Part shown: positions 1 to 8,395 of the stretch, piece by piece
Layout: each line of letters begins with the position of its first letter
How positions within the stretch are numbered: the first letter of the stretch is position 1
Source of the DNA: JAEUIX01 sp046156035
GTDB taxonomy: Bacteria; Planctomycetota; Phycisphaerae; Phycisphaerales; UBA1924
DNA length: 64,000 bases
Direction: 5' to 3'
Assembly: GCA_046156035.1 (NCBI GenBank)
Contig: JBJXEW010000033.1
Location: 1-64,000, forward strand
The notes under the pieces: model-generated
Database searches by the model: none
The model's input: only the letters and a program-made list of their open reading frames with translations
Told to the model about the DNA's origin: nothing
Translations under genes and position numbers: made by a program

Positions 1-216
1 GGTGCGAACCTACCCACGCACCCGTGCCTGGGTTCAATCCAAGCTCATCATCGCCCTCGCCAGAGGGGCCATCCCCAGACCCACCCGGCAGGTTGCTGCA
101 TAAACCTCGGAGCGTGGGGGTACCCAAAGCCACGGCGCAGCGGTGGAAGCGGGCCGCGAGCGGCGTAAAGTTGCGGGCTCGGGCGGCCGACCCAGCGGCC
201 GGAGCGTGAATCTGCT

Positions 217-287
217 AGGGGTATAGTGTAACGGTAGCACAACTGACTCTGACTCAGTTAGCCTAGGTTCAAATCCTAGTACCCCTG
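217..287 (+). tRNA. tRNA-Gln (anticodon CTG)
   Basis: The sequence folds as a cloverleaf. A 7-bp acceptor stem pairs 217-223 with 280-286, a short D stem pairs 226-228 with 238-240, and the anticodon stem pairs 242-246 with 254-258. The 7-base anticodon loop at 247-253 carries CTG at 249-251, and a TTCAAAT T-loop is closed by a 5-bp stem (263-267 with 275-279). The discriminator base is G287 and CCA is not encoded. It reads CAG glutamine codons. A run of T follows directly at 288-292. Confidence 0.93.
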
Positions 288-431
288 TTTTTCCGCACTG
301 CGCATCGGCCCTTTCGGAGGTTGCGCGCGGTCAGCCTGTGGCATCTCGACAAGGTTCTCGGGCGCGAGGCTCCATGTTTCCCCGGAATCGGTGAACCGCG
401 CGGCACCTCTGTTGCGTAGAAGCCTGTGGCA

Positions 432-899
432 ATGAACCGCCCACGTCTGCTCATGCTGGGCCTGATGACCCTTCAGCCGTCGGTGCTGATGGCTCTGTGC
501 CCCTGCCCGGTGCCGACCACACCACCGATGCACGCCGCGGAGCGGCACGCGTTGTCTGCCACATCGGCGGCGACTGCCTCGCCCGATTGCGGTGAGACGT
601 GTTCCGACTCACCGCTCAGTTGCGACGACAACGAGGAACGCCCCGCCACGGATCAAGCCTGTGCGCCCGGCGACTGCCCGCCGTGGTGCAGCCCGGCAGA
701 GTGCTGCCCGGAGCCGCTGCCCGCCATGCCGGGCGAGAAGATTCGCCCCCCCGCGGACAGCCTGTTCGACGCGCTTGATGCGGGCCCTGCCTGGCCGCCG
801 CCGTCGCGGCAATCGGTTCCCGTGCGGCTTGGGGCGGCCCGGGCCCGGGCTCCTTCTTCCACGCCACTCCAAGCGTGGACCTGTGTGCGAACGACGTAG
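432..899 (+). CDS. hypothetical exported Cys-rich protein
   Basis: A 155-residue protein that I do not recognise. The N-terminus (MNRPRLLMLGLMTLQPSVLM) looks like a signal peptide. About eleven cysteines follow, several in close pairs such as CPCP, DCGETC and PAECC, mixed with many prolines. A GTG six bases upstream is in frame, but ATG 432 gives the cleaner signal peptide. The third codon positions are strongly G/C like the neighbours, which supports real coding. The next gene is also exported and Cys-rich, so the two may act together in binding metals or in a disulfide-rich envelope role. That function is inference only. Confidence 0.5.
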   Translation: MNRPRLLMLGLMTLQPSVLMALCPCPVPTTPPMHAAERHALSATSAATASPDCGETCSDSPLSCDDNEERPATDQACAPGDCPPWCSPAECCPEPLPAMPGEKIRPPADSLFDALDAGPAWPPPSRQSVPVRLGAARARAPSSTPLQAWTCVRTT

Positions 900-1039
900 A
901 TCGGCAGCCTTTCCCTCACTGCCAGGGTCCGTTGTTCTCTGTCCGACGGATGTTCCGCCGGGCACTCAATCACATGGTTCGCGCGGCGTTGGCCGGGCTG
1001 CGGCCCGTGCCACGGCGCGCTCAGTTCTGGAGTCTTCGT

Positions 1040-1339
1040 ATGAACACGAGTTTCAATCGTCGTGCGTTTGTCAACACGTGCTTCATCGCGGCGGCCTCTG
1101 CGCTGGCCGCGGGCGCGGGGCTGTTTGTCCCGGCCCTGACCGGCGCGGGCACGAGCGGGGGCGCAGGCTGCTGCTGCGGCCCGGCCTGCGATGCGTGCTG
1201 CCCGCAAGGCTGCCCGTGCCCCACCTCGGGCGCGTGCAGCGAGACCTGCTGCGGCGAAGCGGCCAAGCCCGGCGCGGGCGCGGGCAACGGGTGCGCGGCT
1301 CCGGCGTGCTGCCCCACGGGCGCCTGCGGCACGAAGTGA
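1040..1339 (+). CDS. Tat-like exported, metallothionein-like Cys-rich protein
   Basis: A 99-residue protein. The N-terminus has a twin-arginine-like motif (NRRAFVN) followed by an alanine/leucine-rich hydrophobic stretch to about residue 38, as in Tat signal peptides. The remaining ~58 residues hold about 15 cysteines in CCC, CC and CxC groupings separated by Gly, Pro and Ala, a composition typical of metal-binding proteins. No named family is recognised. A GGAG ribosome site at 1029-1032, 7 bases before ATG 1040, fixes the start. The gene follows another exported Cys-rich gene on the same strand. Tat export would fit a protein loaded with metal before secretion, but this is inference. Confidence 0.65.
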   Translation: MNTSFNRRAFVNTCFIAAASALAAGAGLFVPALTGAGTSGGAGCCCGPACDACCPQGCPCPTSGACSETCCGEAAKPGAGAGNGCAAPACCPTGACGTK

Positions 1340-1403
1340 TTCTGTAACCCAACCGGCCGCGTGGCGGAAGCCTCGCGGCTGGCTTGCGAGCGGGTGACGG
1401 GCG

Positions 1404-1432
1404 CGAAAGAAAGCCCCGGCTGGCGCCGGGGC
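1404..1432 (-). terminator. hairpin terminator after the SH3-like envelope gene
   Basis: GCCCCGGC and GCCGGGGC (1413-1420 with 1425-1432) form an 8-bp stem with a 4-base loop. Read on the minus strand it is followed by TTTCTTTC. It lies about 45 bases past the stop codon of the minus-strand gene at 1478-2833. A nearly identical hairpin stands at 6986-7003 after another minus-strand gene. Confidence 0.6.
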
Positions 1433-1477
1433 CTCATTGGGATGCGCGGGCGGTTGAGATGCGCGGGGCGCAGCAGA

Positions 1478-2833
1478 TTACTTGTTCATGTCGGGCGGCG
1501 CGGGTGCGACGTCGGGCGTGGACATGACGGTGGGCGTGATGTTGAGCAGGTCCACGCGCGAGGGCGTGAGGAGCATGGCCCGCAGTGATTCGTCGATGCG
1601 CGACTCGCCGATGACACCCACGACGCGGTTGAGTTTGTTGTCCAGGTCGAGCGACGCGTCGGGCTGCAGGTAGCCGATGGTGCGGGCGTTGCCCGGCTCG
1701 GCCGTGACCAGCCGGTAGAGTTTGGGGAGGCGGATGCCGTCGTAGACCGTGCTGGGCATGAGGCGGCCGATGGCCTTGTAGATGGCGTTCTTGTCGAGTT
1801 CCTCCACCTGCTTGGCGATGCTGATCTGCTGGGCCTCGATGGAGGCCTTGGTGGCTGCGGCGTTTTTCACGTCGCCGCGCAGGTCGAGACGGATCTGCAT
1901 CACGTCGACGTAGCGCTGGAGGTACTTGGCGGTGCGTGAGTCGGACCTGGCGATCTCGGCGTTGAAGGCGGCGACGGCGGGCTCCAGTTCGGCTTCGTTG
2001 AGGGGCTGCTGGCGGACGCGCTCGTACATGGCCACCAGGCCTTCGATGGGCGAGGGCTTGGCGGGTGCGGGCGGGGCGGCGACGGGGGCGGGGCTCGCTT
2101 GTTCCGGGAGCACGCTGACTTTCGCCGGCACCGTGATCGACGGCGGATTGACCGTGCCGCCGGATGTGGGCACGAACGTGCCGGGCGCAGGCGGCGTGCC
2201 CGGCGCGCCGGGGCCCGTGGTGGTCGCGGCGGGCGCGGAGGGAAGTACGGCGGGCGCGACCTTGGCGGCTTCCTCGGGGGTGGCGCGGCGGACAAGTTCC
2301 TTGTTGATCCAGCCGCGGGCTTCGGCCGGGGCGGCGACGGCGTACATCGTGGTCTTGCCGTCGTCGCCCTTGACGACGTCGAGCACTTTCAGGTCTGCCC
2401 CGGCGGCAAGTTCTTTTTCGAGGAGGGGGTACCACGAGCCGCGGTCGCCGGCGGTGGCGTTGGCGGCGCGAAGGCGCGAGCCCTTCTGGAGTTTGGCAGC
2501 CTCACCGGCTCTGGGCTCACCCGCAAGGTCCTCGGCCTTGACGAAGGCCTTGACACCGGCGGGGTAGGCGACACGGAGGAAACCACTCTCCTCGCCGTCG
2601 ACCATCACCAGCGTGTCTCGCTTGAGGTTCGCCACGGGGTAGTGCAGCACCGCGGGGCCGGAGCGCAGCGGTGTGTCGTCGCGGGCCACGACGGCGGCGT
2701 AGGGCTCGGCGGCCAGAGCGGGCACGGCGGCGAGGAGCGCCGCACCGAGGGCCACAAAGGCCACGAACGATCGGGCGGCGCGGAGGGCCGGGCTGGACAC
2801 GGATCGAGATCGAGCGGCGGGGAAGCGGGTCAT
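1478..2833 (-). CDS. exported protein with N-terminal SH3-like domain
   Basis: A 451-residue protein with a long basic N-terminus and a signal peptide ending near VPALAAEPY. Next come about 120 residues of bacterial-SH3 character (TPLRSGPAVLHYP, then GEESGFLRVAYPAGVKAFV), a second SH3-like portion with GWINKELV, a Pro/Ala-rich linker, and a C-terminal helical region. Envelope proteins with this layout usually bind peptidoglycan or act as scaffolds. The ATG at 2833, preceded by GGAG, was preferred to one 17 codons upstream. It is transcribed away from the TolC-like gene at 2998, so the 164-base spacer probably holds both promoters. The specific role is unknown. Confidence 0.75.
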   Translation of the reverse strand: MTRFPAARSRSVSSPALRAARSFVAFVALGAALLAAVPALAAEPYAAVVARDDTPLRSGPAVLHYPVANLKRDTLVMVDGEESGFLRVAYPAGVKAFVKAEDLAGEPRAGEAAKLQKGSRLRAANATAGDRGSWYPLLEKELAAGADLKVLDVVKGDDGKTTMYAVAAPAEARGWINKELVRRATPEEAAKVAPAVLPSAPAATTTGPGAPGTPPAPGTFVPTSGGTVNPPSITVPAKVSVLPEQASPAPVAAPPAPAKPSPIEGLVAMYERVRQQPLNEAELEPAVAAFNAEIARSDSRTAKYLQRYVDVMQIRLDLRGDVKNAAATKASIEAQQISIAKQVEELDKNAIYKAIGRLMPSTVYDGIRLPKLYRLVTAEPGNARTIGYLQPDASLDLDNKLNRVVGVIGESRIDESLRAMLLTPSRVDLLNITPTVMSTPDVAPAPPDMNK

Positions 2834-2997
2834 CACGGTCGGTCTCCGAGAAAATCGTGCGAGAGAGGGTTGCCCTGGGTGCATGATAAGGGCGCGGGGG
2901 CGTGGTGGCGAGTTGCACGAGGGGTGTGGAGAGTGCGACCATGGCGCGGGTTTTCTTTGACGGTGCCTGATACGTCCCCTTACTGTCGCGTCTACCT

Positions 2998-4914
2998 ATG
3001 GCCAGCGGCTCCACATGGCGTGCGCAACGAACCCGGCCCCTGGGCTTGGCGCTGCTGGCCGGAACGATCTTTGGGGGTGTGGGCGGGGGCGGCGGGTGCA
3101 GTTCACCCTTCGACCCCTCAAGGGAAGGGGCGGAGGCGGAACTGCGCCGGTCGATCGCGGACTCCATCAGCAGGGAACTGCGCGAACCGGCGGAGCGGGC
3201 CCAGACGCAGGAGACGCGGCGGGCGTCGCGCGTGCAGACGCTGGAACTGAAGGACACGGTGCTGCAGGAACTTGAACGCAAGTCCGGGCCGGGCTCGTAT
3301 CCGCCGCCGGGGCTGCCCGATCTGGTGCCGGTGGGGCGTGTGAGCGAGACGGGGGTGCAGTTCGGTTCGTCGCTGGTGGGGGGCGAGCAGCAGGCCGTGA
3401 GCGTGAACCTGCAGCGGGCGGTGCTGACGGCGGTGAGCAACAACCTGTCGGTGCAGTTCGCGCGGCTGAGCCCGGCGATTGACGAGGCCCGGCTGCTGGC
3501 GGCCCAGGCCGCGTTCGACTGGCTGTTCTTCACGAACTTCACGTGGAACTCGATCGATGCGGAGTCGGTGAGCACGCAGCAGATTCCCGGCCTGACGCCG
3601 GCGCGGACGTTTGATGAGCGGCAGGTGATGAGCACACAGGTGGGCCTGCGCAAGGCGCTGACCACGGGCGGCTCGTTCACGGTGCAGCAGAGTTTCGATT
3701 ATTCGGACAACGGGGTCGGCGGCCTGGTGGCCGTGCCGGACCCGGCGGTTTCCAGCGACACCATCGTGCAGATCGACCAGCCGCTGCTGCGCGGCTTCGG
3801 CAGCGACGTGGCGCTGGCGCAGGTGCGGATCGCGGCCAACAGCGAGCGCGACAAGATCGCCCAACTCAAGGCCCAACTCCTCACCACGATCACCGACACC
3901 GAGACGGCCTACTGGGACCTGGTGCAGGCCTATGGGAACCTGCAGATCTCCAAGCGCCTGCTGGACCGCGGCATCGAGGTGCGCGAGGTGCTGCGTGACC
4001 GGCGCGAGTTCGACACGAACCCCTCGCAGTATTCGAACGCCGTCGCCGCGGTCGAGAGCCGGCGCGGCGACGTGATCCGCGCCGAGAACACGGTGCGCTC
4101 CGCCAGCGACCAGTTGAAGAACCTGCTGAACGATCCCGAACTGACCATCGGCTCGGAGATTCTCATCCTGCCCGTGGACGTGCCCATCGATGCCCCGGTG
4201 CGGTTCAGTTTGCTCGACTCGATCCAGACGGGCCTGGCCAACCGCCCGGAGGTGTCGCGGGCGCTGCTGGCGATCGACGACACCTCGATACGCCAGCGGC
4301 TGGCCGACAACGCCCGTCTGCCGCGCCTGGATCTGCGAGCCCAGATTCGCCTCAGCGGCCTCGCGGAGAGCGCGGACCGGGCGCTGAGCCAGGAACTAGA
4401 GGGCGAACTGATCACGTATCTGGTGGGGCTGCAGTTCGAGCAGCCGGTGGGCAACCGGGCCGCGGAGGCGGGCTTTCGTCAGCGGCGGCTGGAGAAGATG
4501 CAATCGGTGACGGTGTATCGCGACGTGGTGCAGCGGATCGTGCTGGACGTGAAGAACGCGCTGCGCGACGTGGTGACGAGTTACCAACTCATCGAGCAGA
4601 ACCGGGCCTTTCGCTTCGCCGCGGCCGAGGACCTGCGGACGACGGAGGTGCGCGAGAAGACACTCCAGGCGCTCTCGCCGGAGTTTCTGGACCTGAAACT
4701 GCGCAAGCAGGAGGCGCTGGCCCGGGCCGAACTCCAGGAACTTGGCTCGCTCACGGCGTACAACACGTCCATCGCCCGCCTCGCCGGCGCCATGGGCAAC
4801 GCGCTGGAGCGCAACCGCATCAAGTTCGATGTCTCGGAGACGTTCGACGACAACAACCCGGGCCTGGAGTCCGCCACGCTGCCGCCCACACCTGTGCTGC
4901 CAGAGCCGAAGTGA
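2998..4914 (+). CDS. TolC-family outer-membrane efflux lipoprotein
   Basis: A 638-residue member of the outer membrane efflux protein family, which forms trimeric channels across the outer membrane and periplasm for efflux or type I secretion. The N-terminus has a basic stretch, a hydrophobic segment and a Gly-rich lipobox ending at Cys34 (GGGGGC), suggesting a lipid-anchored channel. Two long helical repeats are visible; segments such as AYWDLVQAYGNLQISKRLL and VKNALRDVVTSYQLIEQN are typical. It is longer than E. coli TolC because of an extra N-terminal region of about 130 residues. The matching membrane-fusion and pump genes are not in the window. It overlaps the next gene by 4 bases. Confidence 0.85.
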   Translation: MASGSTWRAQRTRPLGLALLAGTIFGGVGGGGGCSSPFDPSREGAEAELRRSIADSISRELREPAERAQTQETRRASRVQTLELKDTVLQELERKSGPGSYPPPGLPDLVPVGRVSETGVQFGSSLVGGEQQAVSVNLQRAVLTAVSNNLSVQFARLSPAIDEARLLAAQAAFDWLFFTNFTWNSIDAESVSTQQIPGLTPARTFDERQVMSTQVGLRKALTTGGSFTVQQSFDYSDNGVGGLVAVPDPAVSSDTIVQIDQPLLRGFGSDVALAQVRIAANSERDKIAQLKAQLLTTITDTETAYWDLVQAYGNLQISKRLLDRGIEVREVLRDRREFDTNPSQYSNAVAAVESRRGDVIRAENTVRSASDQLKNLLNDPELTIGSEILILPVDVPIDAPVRFSLLDSIQTGLANRPEVSRALLAIDDTSIRQRLADNARLPRLDLRAQIRLSGLAESADRALSQELEGELITYLVGLQFEQPVGNRAAEAGFRQRRLEKMQSVTVYRDVVQRIVLDVKNALRDVVTSYQLIEQNRAFRFAAAEDLRTTEVREKTLQALSPEFLDLKLRKQEALARAELQELGSLTAYNTSIARLAGAMGNALERNRIKFDVSETFDDNNPGLESATLPPTPVLPEPK

Positions 4915-6077
4915 ACGGCGGCCCGGCCCCGCCCCCCCCACCACCCACGACGACCCCCGACTTGTGCAGGCCGCTTCACCAACAATCGCCCGTGCATACG
5001 CCGCCACCCCCCCCGCCAGACAGACACGACAACGAAGCCGTGCTCACGTCGCACGATGACCTGGTGGCCGCGGCGGCGCGCTTGCGTGCGGGCGGGGTCG
5101 TAGCGTTCCCCACGGAAACGGTGTACGGGCTGGGGGCGGACGCGCTGAACGCCGACGCGGTGGAGCGGGTCTTTGCGCTCAAGGGCCGCCCCGCGCACAA
5201 CCCGCTGATCGTGCATGTGGACGGCGCGGCCATGGCGCAGCGCGTGGTGGCGGCGTGGCCGGATGCGGCAGAACGGCTGGCACGGGCGTTCTGGCCCGGC
5301 CCGCTCACGATCGTGCTGCCAAGGGGGACGGATGTGCCCGACAATGTGGTTGGCGGGCCCGGCGCGACCACGGTTGCCGTGCGCTCGCCGGACCATCCGA
5401 CGGCCGCGGCGTTGCTCATGCTCTTCGGCGGGCCGCTGGTGGGCCCGAGCGCGAACGCTTCGGGCCGAGTATCGCCCACGGCTGCCGCGCACGTGCGCGA
5501 GGCGTTCAATGAGCGGGATGTGCTGGTGCTCGACGGCGGCGCGTGCGGCACGGGGATCGAGTCGACGGTGGTTTCGCTCGCCGGCGCGCAGCCATGTGTG
5601 CTGCGGCGCGGGGTGATAGGGGCGGAGGCGATTGCCGGGGTGCTGGGTATCACCGTGGTGGATGCCACAACCACCCAGCAGGTGGGCACCGCCGGCAGCC
5701 CAAGCCCGGTGCCGCTGACATCGCCGGGAATGCTCCCGACGCATTACGCACCTCTCACGCGTGCCGCGCTGTTTGACTCGTGGGAGTTGATCGAGGAACT
5801 GGTGGAGGACGGAGAGCGGATTGTCGCGCTGGCGTACACGGTTGCTGCGGAAGATGAAGGGTGGGCAGACCGCGGCTGCACGCTCGTGCGCATGCCGGTG
5901 GAGGCGAGGGCGTACGCGACGCGTCTGTACGCGGCCTTGCGTGAGGCCGATGCGGTGTGCGGGAGTGGTCGCGCCGACCTGATCGCCATCGAGCGGCCGC
6001 CGGTGGAGGGGCCGGACGCGGACGCGACTGCTGTGTGGCTCGCGATTGCGGATCGGCTGGCGCGGGCGACGGCATAG
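4911..6077 (+). CDS. threonylcarbamoyl-AMP synthase (Sua5/YrdC/TsaC family)
   Basis: Makes threonylcarbamoyl-AMP from threonine, bicarbonate and ATP for the t6A modification of ANN-reading tRNAs. The YrdC domain begins near residue 50 with AFPTETVYGLGADALN and continues through KGRPAHNPLIVHV and GPSANASGR. The following linker PLTSPGMLPTHYAP and the C-terminal Sua5 domain identify the longer Sua5 type rather than a bare YrdC. The listed GTG overlaps the upstream stop codon, but the first 43 residues are Pro-rich and unlike the family, so GTG at 5040 may be the true start. It is probably translated with the TolC-like gene. Confidence 0.88.
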   Translation: MNGGPAPPPPPPTTTPDLCRPLHQQSPVHTPPPPPPDRHDNEAVLTSHDDLVAAAARLRAGGVVAFPTETVYGLGADALNADAVERVFALKGRPAHNPLIVHVDGAAMAQRVVAAWPDAAERLARAFWPGPLTIVLPRGTDVPDNVVGGPGATTVAVRSPDHPTAAALLMLFGGPLVGPSANASGRVSPTAAAHVREAFNERDVLVLDGGACGTGIESTVVSLAGAQPCVLRRGVIGAEAIAGVLGITVVDATTTQQVGTAGSPSPVPLTSPGMLPTHYAPLTRAALFDSWELIEELVEDGERIVALAYTVAAEDEGWADRGCTLVRMPVEARAYATRLYAALREADAVCGSGRADLIAIERPPVEGPDADATAVWLAIADRLARATA

Positions 6078-6107
6078 GTGGAACTCGGCTCGGCGGGGCA
6101 CACGCGG

Positions 6108-6162
6108 CACCTCCCCCGGTCCGCCGCGGCGGACCACCCCCTCCGACGGGGTCGGAGGGGGA
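6108..6162. repeat. palindromic interspersed repeat, copy A
   Basis: Two adjoining hairpins: GGTCCGCC-GC-GGCGGACC (6119-6136) and CCCCTCCGAC-GGGG-TCGGAGGGG (about 6138-6161), led by ACCTCCCCC. The same two-hairpin arrangement recurs at 14983-15032 inside ligA and, inverted, at 61789-61845 over the end of the GTPase gene. This copy lies between convergent genes, where it could also act as a bidirectional terminator. Confidence 0.75.
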
Positions 6163-6185
6163 TGAATGCGAACCACCCAAGCGGC

Positions 6186-6857
6186 TCACATCACGCCGGG
6201 CAGGCCCAGGGCGCGGCGGAGCGTGCTGAGTTGGCCCTGATGCCAGCCGTCGTGCCAACAGCCCTTGAGCACCGCGTCGAGGCGCGTGGAGGCGAAGCCC
6301 ATCGCGTCCATCGCGCAGGGCTTGGCAAGGTCGGCTTCGGCGAGACTGCGAAGCGCGGCCACGAACTGGGCGTAAGCCGCGTCCATGTGGCGGCGAACTT
6401 CGGAGAGTGGCGGGTAGTCTGCCGCGCTGGGCTTGGGGGCGGACTTATAGCCGAAGAGGTCGTTGTAGGTAGCGGGGAGCGGGCCGCCGTCGCCGGTGCC
6501 CATGGTGCCGGTGAGGAGGCCGGTGAGCCAGGTGTAGGTGGTGGCGAGGTGGCCGACGGTCCAGAGGAGGTGGTTGTCTGTTGGTGCGGACTGGAAGGTG
6601 AGTTTGTCGGCCGGCCAGGTGTCGATCATCTTGTTCGTGAAGGCGTGGACCCAGTCGAGAAGTTTCTGAGCCTCGGCCTTGTTCATGGAGGTGCCCATCG
6701 CCGGAGTTGCGCGCGGTGCGCTGCGGGCGCTGCCCGCGGCTTTCTTGCGACGGTGCCGCGCGGGCGCGGCTTTCTTGGCGGGGGAAGACTGCTTGCGCAC
6801 GGCCGGCTTGGCACGGGCGGACGAGCGGGTGGCGCGGCGGCTGGATTTCTTGGCCAT
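6186..6857 (-). CDS. DinB-like four-helix protein with lysine-rich N-terminal tail
   Basis: A 223-residue protein. From about residue 57 it matches the DinB/YfiT-like metal-dependent fold. The putative metal-binding histidines are in DNHLLWTVGHLATTY and near the C-terminus in WHDGWHQGQLSTLRR. Family members include thiol transferases and damage-inducible proteins of unknown function. Residues 2-45 form an unusual basic tail of Lys, Arg, Ala, Ser and Pro (AKKSSRRATRSSARAK) resembling histone H1-like or nucleic-acid-binding tails. ATG 6857 has GGAG 7 bases upstream; a further upstream ATG lacks this. It is followed on its strand by palindromic repeat copy A. Substrate unknown. Confidence 0.75.
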   Translation of the reverse strand: MAKKSSRRATRSSARAKPAVRKQSSPAKKAAPARHRRKKAAGSARSAPRATPAMGTSMNKAEAQKLLDWVHAFTNKMIDTWPADKLTFQSAPTDNHLLWTVGHLATTYTWLTGLLTGTMGTGDGGPLPATYNDLFGYKSAPKPSAADYPPLSEVRRHMDAAYAQFVAALRSLAEADLAKPCAMDAMGFASTRLDAVLKGCWHDGWHQGQLSTLRRALGLPGVM

Positions 6858-6978
6858 GCAAAGGCTCCGGGCGAAGCGTGCGGGGGATGCGGGGCTGCGG
6901 GCCGACAGCATAGCGGAAGCGATGCCGCGCGGGCAAGCGGGCGAAGGGACCTAGTTGTTTGACCGAAAGATCGCCGCG

Positions 6979-7003
6979 AGGAAAGCCCCGGCTTGCGCCG
7001 GGG
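6979..7003 (-). terminator. hairpin terminator after the aspartate aminotransferase gene
   Basis: CCCCGGC-TTGC-GCCGGGG (6986-7003) forms a 7-bp stem. On the minus strand it is followed by CTTTCC, about 30 bases past the stop codon at 7033. The hairpin and flanks closely match those at 1404-1440, including the CTCA(C/T)TGGG on the other side, so the two terminators share a common origin. Confidence 0.6.
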
Positions 7004-7032
7004 TCTCACTGGGCCAAGCCAAATAGGCGTGG

Positions 7033-8349
7033 CTACTTCATGGCCAGCAGAAACTCTCGCAGGCGCTTCATGCCTTCGCGGATCTGGTCTTCGGAGCAGG
7101 CGAAACTGATGCGGACGCTGGTGCGGCCAACACCGCCGAAGTCTTCGCCGGGGACGACGGCCATCTGCTTCTCTTCGAGGAGCGCGGCGGCGAACTCGGC
7201 GGGTGTGCTGAGTCTCTTGCCGCTGGGTGTGCTCTTGCCGAGGTAAGCCGCGAGATCGGGGAAGGCGTAGAACGCGCCGATGGGGCGGGCGACCTTGACG
7301 CTGGGGATGGCCGCGAGCAGGTCGTAGATGACCTTGGCACGGGCGGCGAAGGCCTGTCGCATTTTTTCCAGTTCATCGGCGCACTCGGTGAGGGCGACGC
7401 GCATGCCTGCCAACTCGAACGGTGGCACGCAGGTGGTCGTCTGGCCGGCGAGTTTGATGAGGGCGTTGGCAAAGACCTTGCCGAAGTCGCCCGAGCCACT
7501 CACCCAGCCCAGACGCCAGCCCGTCATCGCGAAACTCTTGCCCGGGCCGTTGATGGTAATGGTGTGCTCGGCGACGGAGGCGATGCTGCCGATGGAGACG
7601 AAGGGCGTGTCACCGAAGACGATGTGCTGGTACAACTCGTCGCTGACGATCACGAGTTCCGGGGCGATGGTGCGTGCGGCCTCGGCGACGACGGTGGCGA
7701 GGGCCTCCAGTTCCGCCCGCGTGTACATGGTGCTGCACGGGTTGCTCGGGCTGTTGAGCATCAGCACGCGGCTGCGCGGCGTGATGGCGGCCCTGAGTTG
7801 CTCGGGCGTGATCTTGAAGCCGGATTCCGCGCGGGTGTCGAGTTCGATGACCTTGGCGCCGGCAAGTTCGGCCATGGGTGCGAAACTGACCCACGCGGGA
7901 ACGGGCAGGAGCATTTCCATACTCGCTTCCGTAGCCACACTCGCTTCCGTACCCACACTCGCTTGCGCCACGCCCGCCGCGCCGCCCTCACCCCGCGCTG
8001 TACCGGCCACGTCAAAGAGGGCCTGGTACGTGAGATACAACGCCATCTTCACGCCGGTGGTGATGACGACGTGGTCGGCGGTGCAGTTGGGGATGGAGTT
8101 GCGCTCGGAGATGAGGCGGGCGAGGAGTTCGCGAGTGGGCTGGTCTCCGGCCGCGGGGATGTACTTGGTTTGGTTGCCCTGCAGGGCGGCGATGGCCGCG
8201 TCTTTGGCCTTCTGGGGTGAGTTGAAGTCGGGCTCACCGGCGGAGAAGTTCAGCACCGGCACGCCCTGAGCGATGAGGGCCTTGGCCTTGTTCATGACGG
8301 CCACGGTGGAGGAGGGCTTGAGGGCGCTGACGCGGCGGGAGAGGTTCAT
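7033..8349 (-). CDS. class I PLP aminotransferase (aspartate aminotransferase type)
   Basis: A 438-residue fold-type I aminotransferase, close to the AspB/AspC I-gamma group that interconverts aspartate and oxaloacetate. Typical motifs are NFSAGEPDF (34-42), NSPSNPCSTMYT, SDELYQHIVF and the PLP-binding Lys271 in GPGKSFAMTGWRLGW. The ATG at 8349 gives the family N-terminus (LSRRVSALKPS) and leaves a gap after hicA. Residues ~114-144 replace the usual PGDE loop with a Gly/Ala/Ser/Glu-rich insertion partly encoded by an 18-base tandem repeat (7921-7956). The insertion sits before the LLPVPAWVSF strand and may be a surface loop. Confidence 0.88.
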   Translation of the reverse strand: MNLSRRVSALKPSSTVAVMNKAKALIAQGVPVLNFSAGEPDFNSPQKAKDAAIAALQGNQTKYIPAAGDQPTRELLARLISERNSIPNCTADHVVITTGVKMALYLTYQALFDVAGTARGEGGAAGVAQASVGTEASVATEASMEMLLPVPAWVSFAPMAELAGAKVIELDTRAESGFKITPEQLRAAITPRSRVLMLNSPSNPCSTMYTRAELEALATVVAEAARTIAPELVIVSDELYQHIVFGDTPFVSIGSIASVAEHTITINGPGKSFAMTGWRLGWVSGSGDFGKVFANALIKLAGQTTTCVPPFELAGMRVALTECADELEKMRQAFAARAKVIYDLLAAIPSVKVARPIGAFYAFPDLAAYLGKSTPSGKRLSTPAEFAAALLEEKQMAVVPGEDFGGVGRTSVRISFACSEDQIREGMKRLREFLLAMK

Positions 8350-8395
8350 GGGGGGACGGTAGAGGGGAACAAGAGCTGAGAGCCGAGGCATGGGC

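Noticed and set aside
1..60. A GGTTCAATCC sequence looking like a tRNA or tmRNA T-loop at the window edge
   Set aside because: The flanking bases do not form a 5-bp T stem around a standard TTCAATC loop, and no acceptor stem can be found; the 5' side is outside the window.
592..1347. Long plus-strand frame of 251 codons rich in Arg
   Set aside because: It overlaps both Cys-rich genes in another frame, lacks a plausible ribosome site and has the Arg-rich composition expected of a shadow frame in GC-rich DNA.
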